Below, in pieces: positions 26,230 to 34,693 of a stretch of DNA of 64,000 nt (positions are counted from its first letter, which is position 1; each line of letters opens with the position of its first letter). This stretch comes from Legionella bononiensis (lineage in GTDB: Bacteria; Pseudomonadota; Gammaproteobacteria; Legionellales; Legionellaceae). Made by a program: the position numbers and the translations under genes. Where the stretch lies: contig NZ_JADOBG010000010.1 in the NCBI RefSeq assembly GCF_016786215.1, forward strand, positions 248,001 through 312,000, read 5' to 3'. The notes below the pieces were generated by a model, which saw only the letters and a program-made list of their open reading frames with translations, had not been told where the DNA came from and searched no databases.

Positions 26230-27379
26230 TTTTATTGTTCCGGGATTCACCAATAGCTAGCCCTGTGAGTGTCTGATTGATGTGAACTCCTCTGAATTGT
26301 TCGCCATAAGTGCTAAAACCAACGACATTGTTGTTTTTAAACAATTGCTCAATTTCTTTCTTCAAGCCTTTGCTTTGCATTTCTAAATTGCGCAATACAC
26401 AGTCACAAGCCAAAATTAGTTGTGGCTTGCCAATATCTGATTGAATTTCTTTGAAGGTTTGCTTCACGTTGTTGACAAGATCAACTCCATGAGCAGCCAT
26501 AAACACGAGTCCGTTATCGATTGCGCAATAAAAAGTCAAGCTTCCATCGGGATTAACTTTTTGAATAGAACGAACATAGTCTACCCCGTTAATGCGTATC
26601 ACGACAGGTGTAGCAGAAAACTGCATGGGGTCAAGTTCAGTAACTTGAGTACCAACATGACGCGCATATTCTTCAGCAGCTGGGTAGCCATTAATTTCAT
26701 AAACAATGCGCTGTAAAGGATCTGCTTGAGTGACTACCAATTTTTCTTTACATCCCACAAAATGTTGTGCTTTGAATATTTTAAAAGGATACGTTGTGTT
26801 AATTAGTGTAAGAACTGCGCTGTCCGCATGAAAGGCATGATCGGAAAATACCCAGGTTTGTTTAAAATTAAGATCATCACCTGCAGATCCCCCAAATAGA
26901 GTTACTTCTCCTAGTGCATTTTGGAACATTCGTGCTGTTGGCTCTTCTTGAAGTGACATACCATCAATCATCAAAAATGCAAAACTATTCCTAGGCGTTG
27001 TATCAGGTGCCTTAACTTCAAGTTGTTGAAGGAGTGTATTAACAAACTCCTGGCTTTTTTCATTATTCAGATTCTGTAAATCATTTATATATCCTGTCGC
27101 TACTTTAAAGCCATTGCTCGAGAAGCTCACTCCTGAAAGGGTATATTCTGAATAACCACCGGGGCCAATTTCACCGGCAGTCGTACAGCCTATAATCTGC
27201 TCATTTGGAAAAAGGGAATTTAATGCATTTGCTAGTGCATCAAGGTCATAATGACTCGAACAAAAAAATACAATCAGTTCCATGTTTGGTTGATAGACAG
27301 CAGCATGGAATTCCTTCGCTGCTATTAATGGATCTTTCGCGAAGGATTGACCGGTTTGAATGGGTCGTAAAACGCTCAT
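26222..27379 (-). CDS. FIST-domain sensory protein
   Basis: A 385-residue protein with FIST_N (about 30-225: VFFCSSHYDLDALANAL, GCTTAGEIGPGG, GGSAGDDLNF) and FIST_C (about 225-365: VYEINGYPAAEEYARHVG through VGFSTYGEQF). FIST domains are thought to bind small ligands such as amino acids and often sit beside signalling enzymes. No membrane segment is present, so it is cytoplasmic. It is translationally coupled to the downstream PAS-GGDEF gene, suggesting that it feeds a signal into cyclic di-GMP production. GGAGA ribosome site lies before the ATG. Confidence 0.9.
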   Translation of the reverse strand: MSVLRPIQTGQSFAKDPLIAAKEFHAAVYQPNMELIVFFCSSHYDLDALANALNSLFPNEQIIGCTTAGEIGPGGYSEYTLSGVSFSSNGFKVATGYINDLQNLNNEKSQEFVNTLLQQLEVKAPDTTPRNSFAFLMIDGMSLQEEPTARMFQNALGEVTLFGGSAGDDLNFKQTWVFSDHAFHADSAVLTLINTTYPFKIFKAQHFVGCKEKLVVTQADPLQRIVYEINGYPAAEEYARHVGTQVTELDPMQFSATPVVIRINGVDYVRSIQKVNPDGSLTFYCAIDNGLVFMAAHGVDLVNNVKQTFKEIQSDIGKPQLILACDCVLRNLEMQSKGLKKEIEQLFKNNNVVGFSTYGEQFRGVHINQTLTGLAIGESRNNKND

Positions 27380-27578
27380 CTATCATTCTCCATATTTTTA
27401 TGAGTTGTTTTAAAATCAATTCATTTCAAAATTATAAACCGATTTTAAAATTATAGTTCATTCTGTAAACAACTTGGGTGCTCTTTGCGTATTTGATATA
27501 TATTGAAGAGAGAACGTGCTGTTGAGGATTTTTAGATTTCAATTTGTTTTTGATTGGCAATATTTATGATAAATAGAA

Positions 27579-27602
27579 GCATCATCCTGTTGGGGATGAT
27601 GC
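27579..27602 (-). terminator. Terminator after glucoamylase gene
   Basis: Perfect 9-bp stem GCATCATCC/GGATGATGC with a 6-base loop, followed on the minus strand by a T-rich run. It lies 50 bases past the glucoamylase stop. Confidence 0.6.
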
Positions 27603-27651
27603 GTTAATTTTAAAATCTATAAGATCATGATGTTAAGGTAAACGAGTTAAT

Positions 27652-28938
27652 CTATGCTTTAATTTTCTGGTCCATTCGTTCTCTTAAATTGAGAGCACGA
27701 AGCACTGAAACATAACTCCAGGTAAGTGAATTGGCACCTTGTTGTTCACCTGTATCCAAATTTATCTGTTCACTTAATTTCATTTCAGGGGCATATTTTT
27801 TAATGAGCTTTAAATATTCATCCCCTGTTTTTACATATTTGATTATTAATGGCTTATTAGTGGGCGTGAAGGCTAAGCTGTCTGCCAATGTATAATAATA
27901 CTCCGCCATTGTCGCAGTGAGTATAAACCAGGGATTTCCCATGCTGTCTGTATGGTACCCATCGTAGGTATCTCCTGGGTATCGTCCAAACAATATTGCT
28001 CCAGAACTGTTTTTATTAATTGGAAACATTAAATTAAATTGTTGATGTAATGCCTTCACGGTATTTTTAACAAAATGATGATGGGGTGAAAACACACCAG
28101 TACTTTGCGGATTAATGAGGATTCCCAAAATAATTGAGGTATCGAGTTCCAAAGTTTTCTGTGGGCCCGAATGAGGTAAGAGGGTTGCCTGAATCAATTT
28201 ATTTTTATGATCAAGATGTTGTTTCAAGCGATTATCAATCAAGTTGGCTTGAATTTCATAATAAACCGCAGCCTCTTCATCATTCAGTCTATGAGCCAGT
28301 TCCGCTCCGTCCATCATGGCTTTCTTTTGTGCCATAGCTGTAAAAAAGTGATCTCCGAGAACTTCTTCCCAAAGGTCAAAATTAGCATCCTGCCAATGGT
28401 GAGCCGTGTATTCCAAATCCATTTTGATCACGCCCATAGTTTGGGGATCCAGGCTTTTGTTATATAAATGGGTTTGTACGTAATTCACTTCGTTTTTATC
28501 CAGCAACTTTTGAGCAAAACGGATGAGAACAGATGCACGTAGCGCTGGACCATCATTTTGTGGTCTACCCCAAGGACCATCAAAGGGATAACCATCAATA
28601 TAAAATTTGGGTTCACCCAAAATATCGTGTCCAGGAAGAGGATTGTGTTGGTGTTGAATGGTTTGTGTCCAAGAAACATAATCTAACATTCGATTTTTAT
28701 ATTTTGCTGCATCAGTGGATTCATACCAGGTTTCAATAAGCCCCATCGCTATGGCGGAATCTCGTACCCAGTCATAATAATAATTAGGTTCATGTTGTGA
28801 AGGGGAGGCTACAATAGCTCCATTGGGGTGAAAATTAGCAAAAAAATGCTTTTTTAAATGCTGCACATCTTCATGACTGAATACAGAGCCTATGGCTTGA
28901 GAAGCAACAAAAGTCATTAAAAAAAAGATCCGTTTCAA
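27652..28938 (-). CDS. gamA: Secreted glucoamylase, GH15 family
   Basis: Exo-acting glucan 1,4-alpha-glucosidase releasing glucose from starch or glycogen. It is 428 residues with a signal peptide (cleavage near AIGS). GH15 motifs: YYYDWVRDSAIAMG (substrate site), the strongly conserved WGRPQNDGPALRA, ANFDLWEE with the general-acid glutamate, and GANSLTWSY near the end. These are typical of the eukaryote-like GH15 enzyme; L. pneumophila has the secreted glucoamylase GamA (LegY), to which I relate this from memory. The start is TTG at 28938 with AGGAG eight bases upstream. Confidence 0.88.
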   Translation of the reverse strand: MKRIFFLMTFVASQAIGSVFSHEDVQHLKKHFFANFHPNGAIVASPSQHEPNYYYDWVRDSAIAMGLIETWYESTDAAKYKNRMLDYVSWTQTIQHQHNPLPGHDILGEPKFYIDGYPFDGPWGRPQNDGPALRASVLIRFAQKLLDKNEVNYVQTHLYNKSLDPQTMGVIKMDLEYTAHHWQDANFDLWEEVLGDHFFTAMAQKKAMMDGAELAHRLNDEEAAVYYEIQANLIDNRLKQHLDHKNKLIQATLLPHSGPQKTLELDTSIILGILINPQSTGVFSPHHHFVKNTVKALHQQFNLMFPINKNSSGAILFGRYPGDTYDGYHTDSMGNPWFILTATMAEYYYTLADSLAFTPTNKPLIIKYVKTGDEYLKLIKKYAPEMKLSEQINLDTGEQQGANSLTWSYVSVLRALNLRERMDQKIKA

Positions 28939-29382
28939 TATAATCTCCTGAAGAACACGTTATAAAAACAAGGTCGACATAGTACAGGAAATGAAATCGT
29001 CCGACCATAGGATTGAAAGTAACTTATTAATAATTCTGGGATAAATAGGAATCTTCTCCACATCGTGTAAATCCCCACCTATCACTGATTGTACCGCAGT
29101 GTTCTATCTTTTTATTGAACTCTTCCAGTATGATTCTTTTAAGTGCATCGCCTTTATAATTCTATAGTGCACTGGAGCCATATAGGAGCTTCCTGAACCA
29201 TGTATACCCTATGGATATGAATTCATAAGACTAATTTGAGGTTTAGATTGTTGGGTGTGAGCCTTTAGAGGCGTATGTTCTCTCTAATGGCTATTATGAC
29301 ATTATTAGGCTCAATTGATCATATAATAGTCCATTCATTTTATTGTGTTGTCTGTGTTGCCTTGTTGCTGTGAGACCTTTTA
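28939..29382. other. Intergenic, promoter region only
   Basis: Upstream of the glucoamylase gene and downstream of the XRE regulator. Small palindromes (AGTGCA/TGCACT around 29140-29171) are visible but no gene, repeat family member or convincing terminator. Confidence 0.4.
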
Positions 29383-29616
29383 TCAAACACAGTCTATTAA
29401 TTCGTGTTTTGGGTCTCTTTGATATTCGATGAGATCGCCGGGCTGGCATTGTAAATAGTTACAGATTGCTTCAAGAGTAGCAAAACGAATTGCCTTGGCT
29501 TTACCATTTTTTAATATGGATAAATTGGCTTCGGTAATTCCAATTGCTTCTGCCAGATCTTTGAGTCGGCATTTTCTTTTAGCCATTATGACATCCAAAT
29601 TAACAATTATAGTCAT
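29383..29616 (-). CDS. XRE/Cro-type regulator
   Basis: A 77-residue DNA-binding protein, one helix-turn-helix domain: RLKDLAEAIGITEANLSILKNGKAKAIRF, then TLEAICNYLQCQPGDLIEY. It matches the small YozG/YoaS-associated class of regulators, which are typically encoded directly after a DUF2975 membrane protein, as here (10 bases between the genes). It probably represses its own operon. Confidence 0.9.
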   Translation of the reverse strand: MTIIVNLDVIMAKRKCRLKDLAEAIGITEANLSILKNGKAKAIRFATLEAICNYLQCQPGDLIEYQRDPKHELIDCV

Positions 29617-29626
29617 GTTGTTATCC

Positions 29627-30169
29627 TTAAATTGTTAATTGGGCGTCTGTTTTTAATTGATGGGCTTCTTTAACAATCCAGGAAGCAAGCAGAAGAATGA
29701 ACGCAGTAATCAGCGTACTCGCATTGGTTGATCCCAGAGTAATGCTCATCATGCGTTTACCAGCAGGATTATTAAAGGTCAATGCTGCGGTAATCAGTGG
29801 TTGATAAATTAATTGAATTAATTCTCCAAGGATCATGTAGATACTAATATATTTAATTAATTTAATATTTTCTTCTTCAAATAAAGCCCCTTGTTCATAC
29901 AAACGAAAGAGTTTGGCGAGTAGATGGCAGATAAGAACGGTAATGGATATTGGAACTAATTCTATAGTGAGAATAATGAAACGATGAGTTAATGAGAACT
30001 GAGAGGGGTTTTCAATAAGGGTTCCTGAAAAGATAGAGTGCCATGCCCCCCAATCTAACATTGCTTCCAAATGAAACAGGATCAGATAGGCTGTACCAAA
30101 TGGTAGAGCCCAACAGAGTGTGCGAAAAAGAAAAGATAAAATGTGACTGGTTCGTATTATTTTCTGCAT
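29627..30169 (-). CDS. DUF2975 membrane protein
   Basis: Inner-membrane protein of 180 residues from the ATG at 30169, which follows GAGGG; a longer frame begins at 30202 without a ribosome site. It has four hydrophobic helices (near 12-35, 60-80, 105-125, 145-165) and the cytoplasmic LLAKLFRLYEQGALFEEENIKLIKYI motif between helices 2 and 3, typical of DUF2975. Function of the family is unknown. It is cotranscribed with the XRE regulator. Confidence 0.82.
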   Translation of the reverse strand: MQKIIRTSHILSFLFRTLCWALPFGTAYLILFHLEAMLDWGAWHSIFSGTLIENPSQFSLTHRFIILTIELVPISITVLICHLLAKLFRLYEQGALFEEENIKLIKYISIYMILGELIQLIYQPLITAALTFNNPAGKRMMSITLGSTNASTLITAFILLLASWIVKEAHQLKTDAQLTI

Positions 30170-30297
30170 GATAAATACCCTCAATCGAGTTGAATTCATC
30201 AATATTATAATAATAAATTATCGTTTATCAATAATTATTTATCATTTAGCATGGTTATTTTGTTGTTTATCAATTGATTTATGAATCCAATAGTTGA

Positions 30298-31308
30298 TCA
30301 TGTATTTTTTAAGAGATCAAGAATCGCATTAATCCAATCCGGATCATCATTCATGCACGGTATCAAGGTAAATTTATTGCCACCCAATTGGAGCCATTGT
30401 TCTCTGGTTCTGATTCCAATTTCCTCCAATGTTTCAAGGCAATCAGTAACAAAGGATGGACAAACTATTGCAAGATTCTTAACTCCTTGTGCCGCTAATT
30501 CAGATAATAGTTCATCGGTGTAGGGTTTTATCCAGGGGGTTTTACCCAGTCTGGATTGGAAGGACGTTTTGTATTGGTCTTCATTTAAGTTTAATGCGTT
30601 TGCTAATAGTCGACTGGTCTGATAGCACTGTGCTTTATAGCATCCTTGATTATTCATTGACACAATGGGGCAACTCTCCTGACATACAGTCTTACACCCA
30701 CTCTTTTGAATTTGTCGTTCAGGTATTCCATGATAGCTGAAGAGAAGAAAGTCGTTATCACTCATATGATTACGTATGACTTGGGCTTGAGCATTAATGT
30801 ACGAGGGATGTTGGTAAAATTCTCTAATGACAGTTAATGATGGGATGACTTCCTTGTTTGCCAGAATACGCATCACTTCTTCAATTGATGAGCCTGTAGC
30901 TGCAGAGGAGTATTGTGGATATAAAGGCAGAATGGTAATGGAATCACATTCGTTTAACTGCTCTAGAGCATTTAAAATGGAGGGAGCGGCATAACGCATT
31001 CCCAGGACGACTTTGAAATCAGAACCCAATTTTAATTGTAATTGATTGATTAGTTTTTGACTGTGAACCAATAAAGGCGATCCCTGTTCCGACCAGATTA
31101 ATTGGTAGGCATGGGCTGACTTTTTTGCTCTGAACGGTAGAATAAAAAGATATACAAGTAAATAACGCAAAAATACAGGTATATCAATAACTCGCTTATC
31201 TGTTAGAAATTCACTTAAATAGGCTCTGACTGCTGAAACGTCAGAACTGGTTGGTGTGCCCAGATTAATAAGTAATAAACCCTGTTTCATCGGCATATTC
31301 GGACCCAT
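30298..31308 (-). CDS. hemH: Ferrochelatase
   Basis: Inserts ferrous iron into protoporphyrin IX, the last step of haem synthesis. It is 336 residues. Motifs: LLINLGTPTSSD at the N-terminus, MRYAAPSI, TILPLYPQYSSAATGS, FSYHGIPERQ with the catalytic histidine, and the TPWIKPYTDELL region. The conserved C-terminal glutamate lies in FVTDCLETLEEIG. The protein includes a Cys-containing insert (CKTVCQESC, later CYKAQC) before the SRLG region, as in many bacterial enzymes. The exact start is uncertain: ATGs at 31308, 31296 and 31290 are all possible and none has a strong ribosome site. Confidence 0.93.
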   Translation of the reverse strand: MGPNMPMKQGLLLINLGTPTSSDVSAVRAYLSEFLTDKRVIDIPVFLRYLLVYLFILPFRAKKSAHAYQLIWSEQGSPLLVHSQKLINQLQLKLGSDFKVVLGMRYAAPSILNALEQLNECDSITILPLYPQYSSAATGSSIEEVMRILANKEVIPSLTVIREFYQHPSYINAQAQVIRNHMSDNDFLLFSYHGIPERQIQKSGCKTVCQESCPIVSMNNQGCYKAQCYQTSRLLANALNLNEDQYKTSFQSRLGKTPWIKPYTDELLSELAAQGVKNLAIVCPSFVTDCLETLEEIGIRTREQWLQLGGNKFTLIPCMNDDPDWINAILDLLKNT

Positions 31309-31345
31309 GTATTAAATAAGGGTCATAATACATCAATATGATGGA

Positions 31346-31378
31346 CGCAGCAGCACAATTATTAAAGATGCTGCTGCG
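31346..31378 (-). terminator. Hairpin after cold-shock gene
   Basis: Perfect 10-bp stem CGCAGCAGCA/TGCTGCTGCG with a 13-base loop, 25 bases past the cold-shock stop and before hemH. No T-run follows on either strand, so it may be a Rho-type or RNA-stability element and not a classical terminator. Confidence 0.4.
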
Positions 31379-31402
31379 CTAAAGTTTAAAAGATTACTCA
31401 AA

Positions 31403-31633
31403 TCAAGCCATTTCTTCTTCAGTCGTCTCACTTAGTGCAATAACGTTTGAAGCATGGAGGCCTCTTTCGCCATTTTCCACATCGTAGGTGACTGCCTGAC
31501 CTGGAACCAGTGTTTTGTAACCAGTGCCATGAATCGATGAGAAATGAACAAAAATATCCTCACCACCACCTTCCGGAATAATAAAACCCCAACCTTTGGC
31601 ATTATTAAACCATTTGACTTCGCCTCTAGCCAT
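31403..31633 (-). CDS. Cold-shock protein (CSD)
   Basis: A 76-residue single-stranded nucleic-acid-binding protein. It has RNP1-like KGWGFI and RNP2-like DIFVHFS motifs with the expected aromatic residues, and GLHASNV near the end. A short acidic tail (TTEEEMA) extends beyond the 67-70 residue core, as in CspD-like proteins. The ribosome site AAGGAGG is excellent. It acts as an RNA chaperone. Single gene. Confidence 0.93.
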   Translation of the reverse strand: MARGEVKWFNNAKGWGFIIPEGGGEDIFVHFSSIHGTGYKTLVPGQAVTYDVENGERGLHASNVIALSETTEEEMA

Positions 31634-31868
31634 GAATCCTCCTTTTGCTAAAGCTTATCAATCGTCGACTGACGTTTGGGTGTCAGCTGATCAATTGCAT
31701 TCGTCCTTAAATGACAATTGTTAACGGCCTATTTTTCAATAGGATATTTCAACATAACTTAAAATGGGATCATTACTCAATAGGTTTATTAAAATTTATC
31801 GATGACTTATTTAAATTATGAAATCTGTTTTGTTAGAATAGGTAATTAATATTCAGTGTGAGAGTCTT

Positions 31869-32294
31869 TTGTTTTGTATCGATGAGCGAATTCAATCCAC
31901 AGGTTTTCTTCTTGGCGATTGGCCATTATCCCGAGTTTTTTTAAAGAATGAAGCTCAATTTCCCTGGTTTATATTGGTTCCCAGAGTTGAAAACATTCAA
32001 GAAATTTATCAGTTAAAGAAACAGGAACGTCAGATACTCATGGAAGAAATGAATCAATTGTCTCTTCTAATGACTACCTATTTTAATCCAGATAAATTGA
32101 ATATCGGTGCTCTTGGCAATGTAGTATCTCAGTTGCACGTGCATGTCATTGCACGAAAGGTAACGGATAGTCTATGGCCTCAAGGCATTTGGCAAACATC
32201 GATCAATTCTGTCCCATACGATAAAGAGACAGCAGATTCTATGGTGTTGGTATTAAAAGATCTTATCGATGAAGCAGGTAAGAAAGTAGCTTAA
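31869..32294 (+). CDS. HIT-domain protein
   Basis: A 141-residue histidine-triad family protein, presumably a nucleotide hydrolase or transferase. The triad motif reads QLHVHVIAR, with the second and third histidines kept and the first replaced by Gln (canonical H-x-H-x-H). The N-terminal FCIDERI and the WFILVPRVENIQEIYQL segment match the fold. The start is a TTG at 31869; the nearest ATG in frame is far inside the domain. It lies upstream of the Dot/Icm block but has its own unit. Confidence 0.82.
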   Translation: MFCIDERIQSTGFLLGDWPLSRVFLKNEAQFPWFILVPRVENIQEIYQLKKQERQILMEEMNQLSLLMTTYFNPDKLNIGALGNVVSQLHVHVIARKVTDSLWPQGIWQTSINSVPYDKETADSMVLVLKDLIDEAGKKVA

Positions 32295-32400
32295 ATAGGA
32301 ATGGACTGATTATTTATTATCAATAGATATGCCGCTGTAGGTGGGGGTTGATGTGATTTTTTGATCAGCAGCTCCTGAATTTTTAAAAAAATAGTTAATT

Positions 32401-32417
32401 CTTAATAATTCCTTAAT
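32401..32417 (+). promoter_or_regulatory. PmrA box
   Basis: CTTAAT-AATTC-CTTAAT fits the PmrA direct repeat YTTAAK-N5-YTTAAK at every position. It lies 47 bases before the ATG of the 73-codon gene, with a plausible -10 (TATCTT) about ten bases downstream. PmrA activates many Dot/Icm effector genes in Legionella. Confidence 0.75.
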
Positions 32418-32463
32418 TTGTTTGTGCTATCTTAATCCAATAGATGTTTCGTGAGGAGTTCTT

Positions 32464-32685
32464 ATGGATATTAATAGTACTTCTAAAATGTTGGCAAAAA
32501 TGCATGGGCAAAAAAAATCCTCAGGTACTTCTACGGTATTTGCTGAGGACAGTTCAGAGCCTATTGATGCGAATACAAATCAATTCACTTCTACTCCTCA
32601 ATTAAAACCATCAAATAAAATGGAAGATGTTCTTACTAACAGTCTAAGAGCGAATCTCTCAAAAGAATTTTCTCCAATGGAATAA
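32464..32685 (+). CDS. Small PmrA-box gene, candidate effector
   Basis: A 73-residue hydrophilic protein rich in Ser, Thr, Asn and Lys, with no signal peptide, membrane segment or recognised domain; it is likely disordered apart from a C-terminal helix (MEDVLTNSLRANLSKEF). It has a very good ribosome site (GAGGAG) and the PmrA box described above, and stands directly before icmT on the same strand. In L. pneumophila several genes found by their PmrA box were shown to be Dot/Icm substrates. Translocation of this one is inferred only; it could instead be a small accessory of the secretion locus. Confidence 0.65.
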   Translation: MDINSTSKMLAKMHGQKKSSGTSTVFAEDSSEPIDANTNQFTSTPQLKPSNKMEDVLTNSLRANLSKEFSPME

Positions 32686-32758
32686 ATTCCAGTTTTAATT
32701 AATACGTTAAAGACTTAAATATTCAATTTAGTCTGGTGCGAAAGCTTTTTTTTAGGTA

Positions 32759-32764
32759 TATACT
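32759..32764 (+). promoter_or_regulatory. TATACT element before icmT
   Basis: Exact TATACT hexamer 33 bases before the icmT ATG. The same hexamer was described as a shared regulatory/-10 element of L. pneumophila icm promoters. Confidence 0.6.
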
Positions 32765-32796
32765 TTTCTTAAGAGAATTGTTCTTGAGGTTAGAGT

Positions 32797-33057
32797 ATGG
32801 CTGGGGGTTTTTCTGCAACAAGTCACTGGCGTGATTCAGCACGAAGTGCTCGCTTTTTTATTGTGGATGCTCGAGCAGCGTTTCCAATTTTTTTGTTTTT
32901 AATGCATATCAGGGTTTGGACCGGGATTTTGGTATTAGTCTCAGCCGTATTCTTTGGTATCGTTGAACATTATGGCTTTACCATACCTGTTTTCTTGCGA
33001 TGGATTAGAAGTATCCTGGCGGGACCCATTAAATCTTCGCAACCATGGTGGAGATAA
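32797..33057 (+). CDS. icmT: Dot/Icm protein IcmT
   Basis: Small inner-membrane component of the Dot/Icm type IVB secretion system, 86 residues as in L. pneumophila. It has an N-terminal soluble segment (SHWRDSARSARFFIVDARAAFP) and two hydrophobic helices (residues about 28-46 and 46-70). In L. pneumophila IcmT is needed for translocation and for pore-mediated egress from the host cell. The stop codon is followed at once by the icmS ATG, so the two are translated together. Driven from a TATACT-type promoter. Confidence 0.95.
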   Translation: MAGGFSATSHWRDSARSARFFIVDARAAFPIFLFLMHIRVWTGILVLVSAVFFGIVEHYGFTIPVFLRWIRSILAGPIKSSQPWWR

Positions 33058-33402
33058 ATGGAACGAGATATCAGTAAATGTATGGGGATAATTGCCGCAG
33101 CGTTGAATGCCAAGTTTTATTTGAATGATCGATTTGTAAGTTACGATGAGGTATTTTCAGATACTGGTTTATTGCCTGCTATAGCCAAGCGAGCTGATCA
33201 ATTGTGTTCTCTTTGTCTTGGGTATGGATTAGGGGCAACTTTTGATGAGACTGAAGGCGCGTTATTAGGGATACGTGTAGTATTTGATGAAGTCACTCCA
33301 AATGTGTTACGGTTGTTATGTATGACTGATGTAGTGAATGAGTTAATACAAGGAGGACCAAGTCGAGATTACACTCCTTTAGATGAATTAATGTATGATT
33401 AA
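33058..33402 (+). CDS. icmS: Dot/Icm chaperone subunit IcmS
   Basis: Small acidic cytoplasmic chaperone subunit of 114 residues, the L. pneumophila length. IcmS pairs with IcmW (encoded elsewhere) and LvgA, and the pair docks onto DotL to present effectors that lack a simple C-terminal signal. The sequence retains the conserved start MERDISKCMGIIAAAL and the CSLCLGYGLGATF helix. It starts immediately after the icmT stop. No membrane segment. Confidence 0.95.
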   Translation: MERDISKCMGIIAAALNAKFYLNDRFVSYDEVFSDTGLLPAIAKRADQLCSLCLGYGLGATFDETEGALLGIRVVFDEVTPNVLRLLCMTDVVNELIQGGPSRDYTPLDELMYD

Positions 33403-33421
33403 ACGCATACTCTAAATTTTT

Positions 33422-33437
33422 GTAAAGAATTCGAAAG
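33422..33437 (+). promoter_or_regulatory. Possible CpxR site before the icmR-position gene
   Basis: GTAAA-N6-GAAAG resembles the CpxR direct repeat GTAAA-N5-GTAAA with one base mismatch and one extra spacer base. L. pneumophila icmR is a known CpxR target, which is why it was looked for. It lies about 80 bases before the start codon. Confidence 0.35.
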
Positions 33438-33515
33438 TTATTCAGGAAGCAAATATTTTCGATAATTTAGTTTGCTAGACTAACCTTATAAAGCTATATA
33501 TGTAGGAGTTACCGA

Positions 33516-33842
33516 ATGTCAAATGCAAGCGATGGAAATCTAAAGTACGGAGACAACAGATACGGTTTTCATATCAGTACATCGGCTGAAAAGGCAGGAG
33601 TACCCTCAGAATTTGTCCATCAAAAAGTGTTAGCCCCTGTTAAAGGATTACATGATAAAACGGAAAGGGCGCTTAGTTTAAGACCTGATGATCCTGATTA
33701 TCAATTTGCTGTAAAGTTATTGGCTGACTGTGCAATAGGCGTGCAAAATGGATTGGACAACAAGATAGTCAATCAATCCGAAGCTGCACAATATGAGCAA
33801 GATGAAAATGTAAGTACATCTTACACATCTCCTGGGTTATAA
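33516..33842 (+). CDS. Functional IcmR homologue (FIR) at icmR position
   Basis: A 108-residue soluble protein exactly where L. pneumophila has icmR, between icmS and icmQ. It does not resemble L. pneumophila IcmR (120 residues) in a way I can see, as is known for the fast-evolving FIR genes of other Legionella species, which nonetheless bind their own IcmQ. A central helical segment (KVLAPVKGLHDKTERAL, then YQFAVKLLADCAIGVQNGL) fits the helical IcmQ-binding part of IcmR. The C-terminus is Gln/Asn/Ser-rich. It should act as chaperone preventing IcmQ from self-assembling and forming pores. Good ribosome site (AGGAG). Confidence 0.8.
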   Translation: MSNASDGNLKYGDNRYGFHISTSAEKAGVPSEFVHQKVLAPVKGLHDKTERALSLRPDDPDYQFAVKLLADCAIGVQNGLDNKIVNQSEAAQYEQDENVSTSYTSPGL

Positions 33843-33887
33843 ACTTATATTCGTTGAATTCCTCTCATCGATTTTTGTAAATGCTGT

Positions 33888-33893
33888 TATACT
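33888..33893 (+). promoter_or_regulatory. TATACT element before icmQ
   Basis: Exact TATACT hexamer 58 bases before the icmQ ATG, matching the icm promoter element seen before icmT and icmP. Confidence 0.5.
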
Positions 33894-33950
33894 TCATTTA
33901 TATGCGGATTAATTTAGGGTGCTTTACCCTCAAACCAAAGTATTGATGTT

Positions 33951-34526
33951 ATGAAAGATCGACTCTCAGATGAACAAAATGAAGCAGTTTTAAAAGCTTT
34001 AAATGATGCCATAGAAAAAGGGCCATGGGATAAATCCAATTTTTTAAAAGTTGTCGGTAAAAATTTAATTGAAATTCGTGATGGATTTATAAATCAATTG
34101 GGAGCCAGCAGCCGCGCTCAACTTAAAGCAGAATCCCATCTGGCAAACCGTATAGCATTAAGAAGCGGTCAACAGGAAATATTCATTTCTTTGTATTCTG
34201 CTGATGGTACTACAATTCAATCATGGGAGAAAATTATTGCAAATCTCCCCAAGCAAATGATCTCTCGACCTATATATGCCGATGAAGCAGATGTTAAAGC
34301 CTTGTTAAAAACGAAAGAAAATAAACAAAATGAAGCTTATGTCGCGATTTATATTAATCAGTCTGATATTTTACCGCTCTCTTCTGATAAGGCCCCTGTT
34401 GATAGACTGGGTAAAATGTTATTGACCCTGAAAGATAAAACTTTAAATTTGGATAACATCAGTCGTTTTGTACATATCAGTGGTGTATATAAATATGAAC
34501 GAAACCGATTGATTAAAATTTCTTAA
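33951..34526 (+). CDS. icmQ: Dot/Icm protein IcmQ
   Basis: 191 residues, the family length. IcmQ has an N-terminal helical domain that binds IcmR (or the FIR) and can insert into lipid, and a C-terminal domain with an ADP-ribosyltransferase-like fold that binds NAD in L. pneumophila. Here the helical part is residues 1-55 (LSDEQNEAVLKALNDAIEKGPWDKSNFLKVVG) and the C-terminal domain runs from about 70 to 191. It should be coadapted with the divergent gene just upstream. Confidence 0.95.
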   Translation: MKDRLSDEQNEAVLKALNDAIEKGPWDKSNFLKVVGKNLIEIRDGFINQLGASSRAQLKAESHLANRIALRSGQQEIFISLYSADGTTIQSWEKIIANLPKQMISRPIYADEADVKALLKTKENKQNEAYVAIYINQSDILPLSSDKAPVDRLGKMLLTLKDKTLNLDNISRFVHISGVYKYERNRLIKIS

Positions 34527-34693
34527 CCTGATTCATCCTCTTGATGTTTAAAAATTGAAAATATAAGAAAGCAGTTATTTTCAAGCAGACGAAACAGCAA
34601 ACAGAGACGATTTTAAAACGAATAGATTATTGATAATTTTCATAATTTGCGTTATCTCTAGCGAAAATATCGCAAATTTATCTCAGAGCAGTA

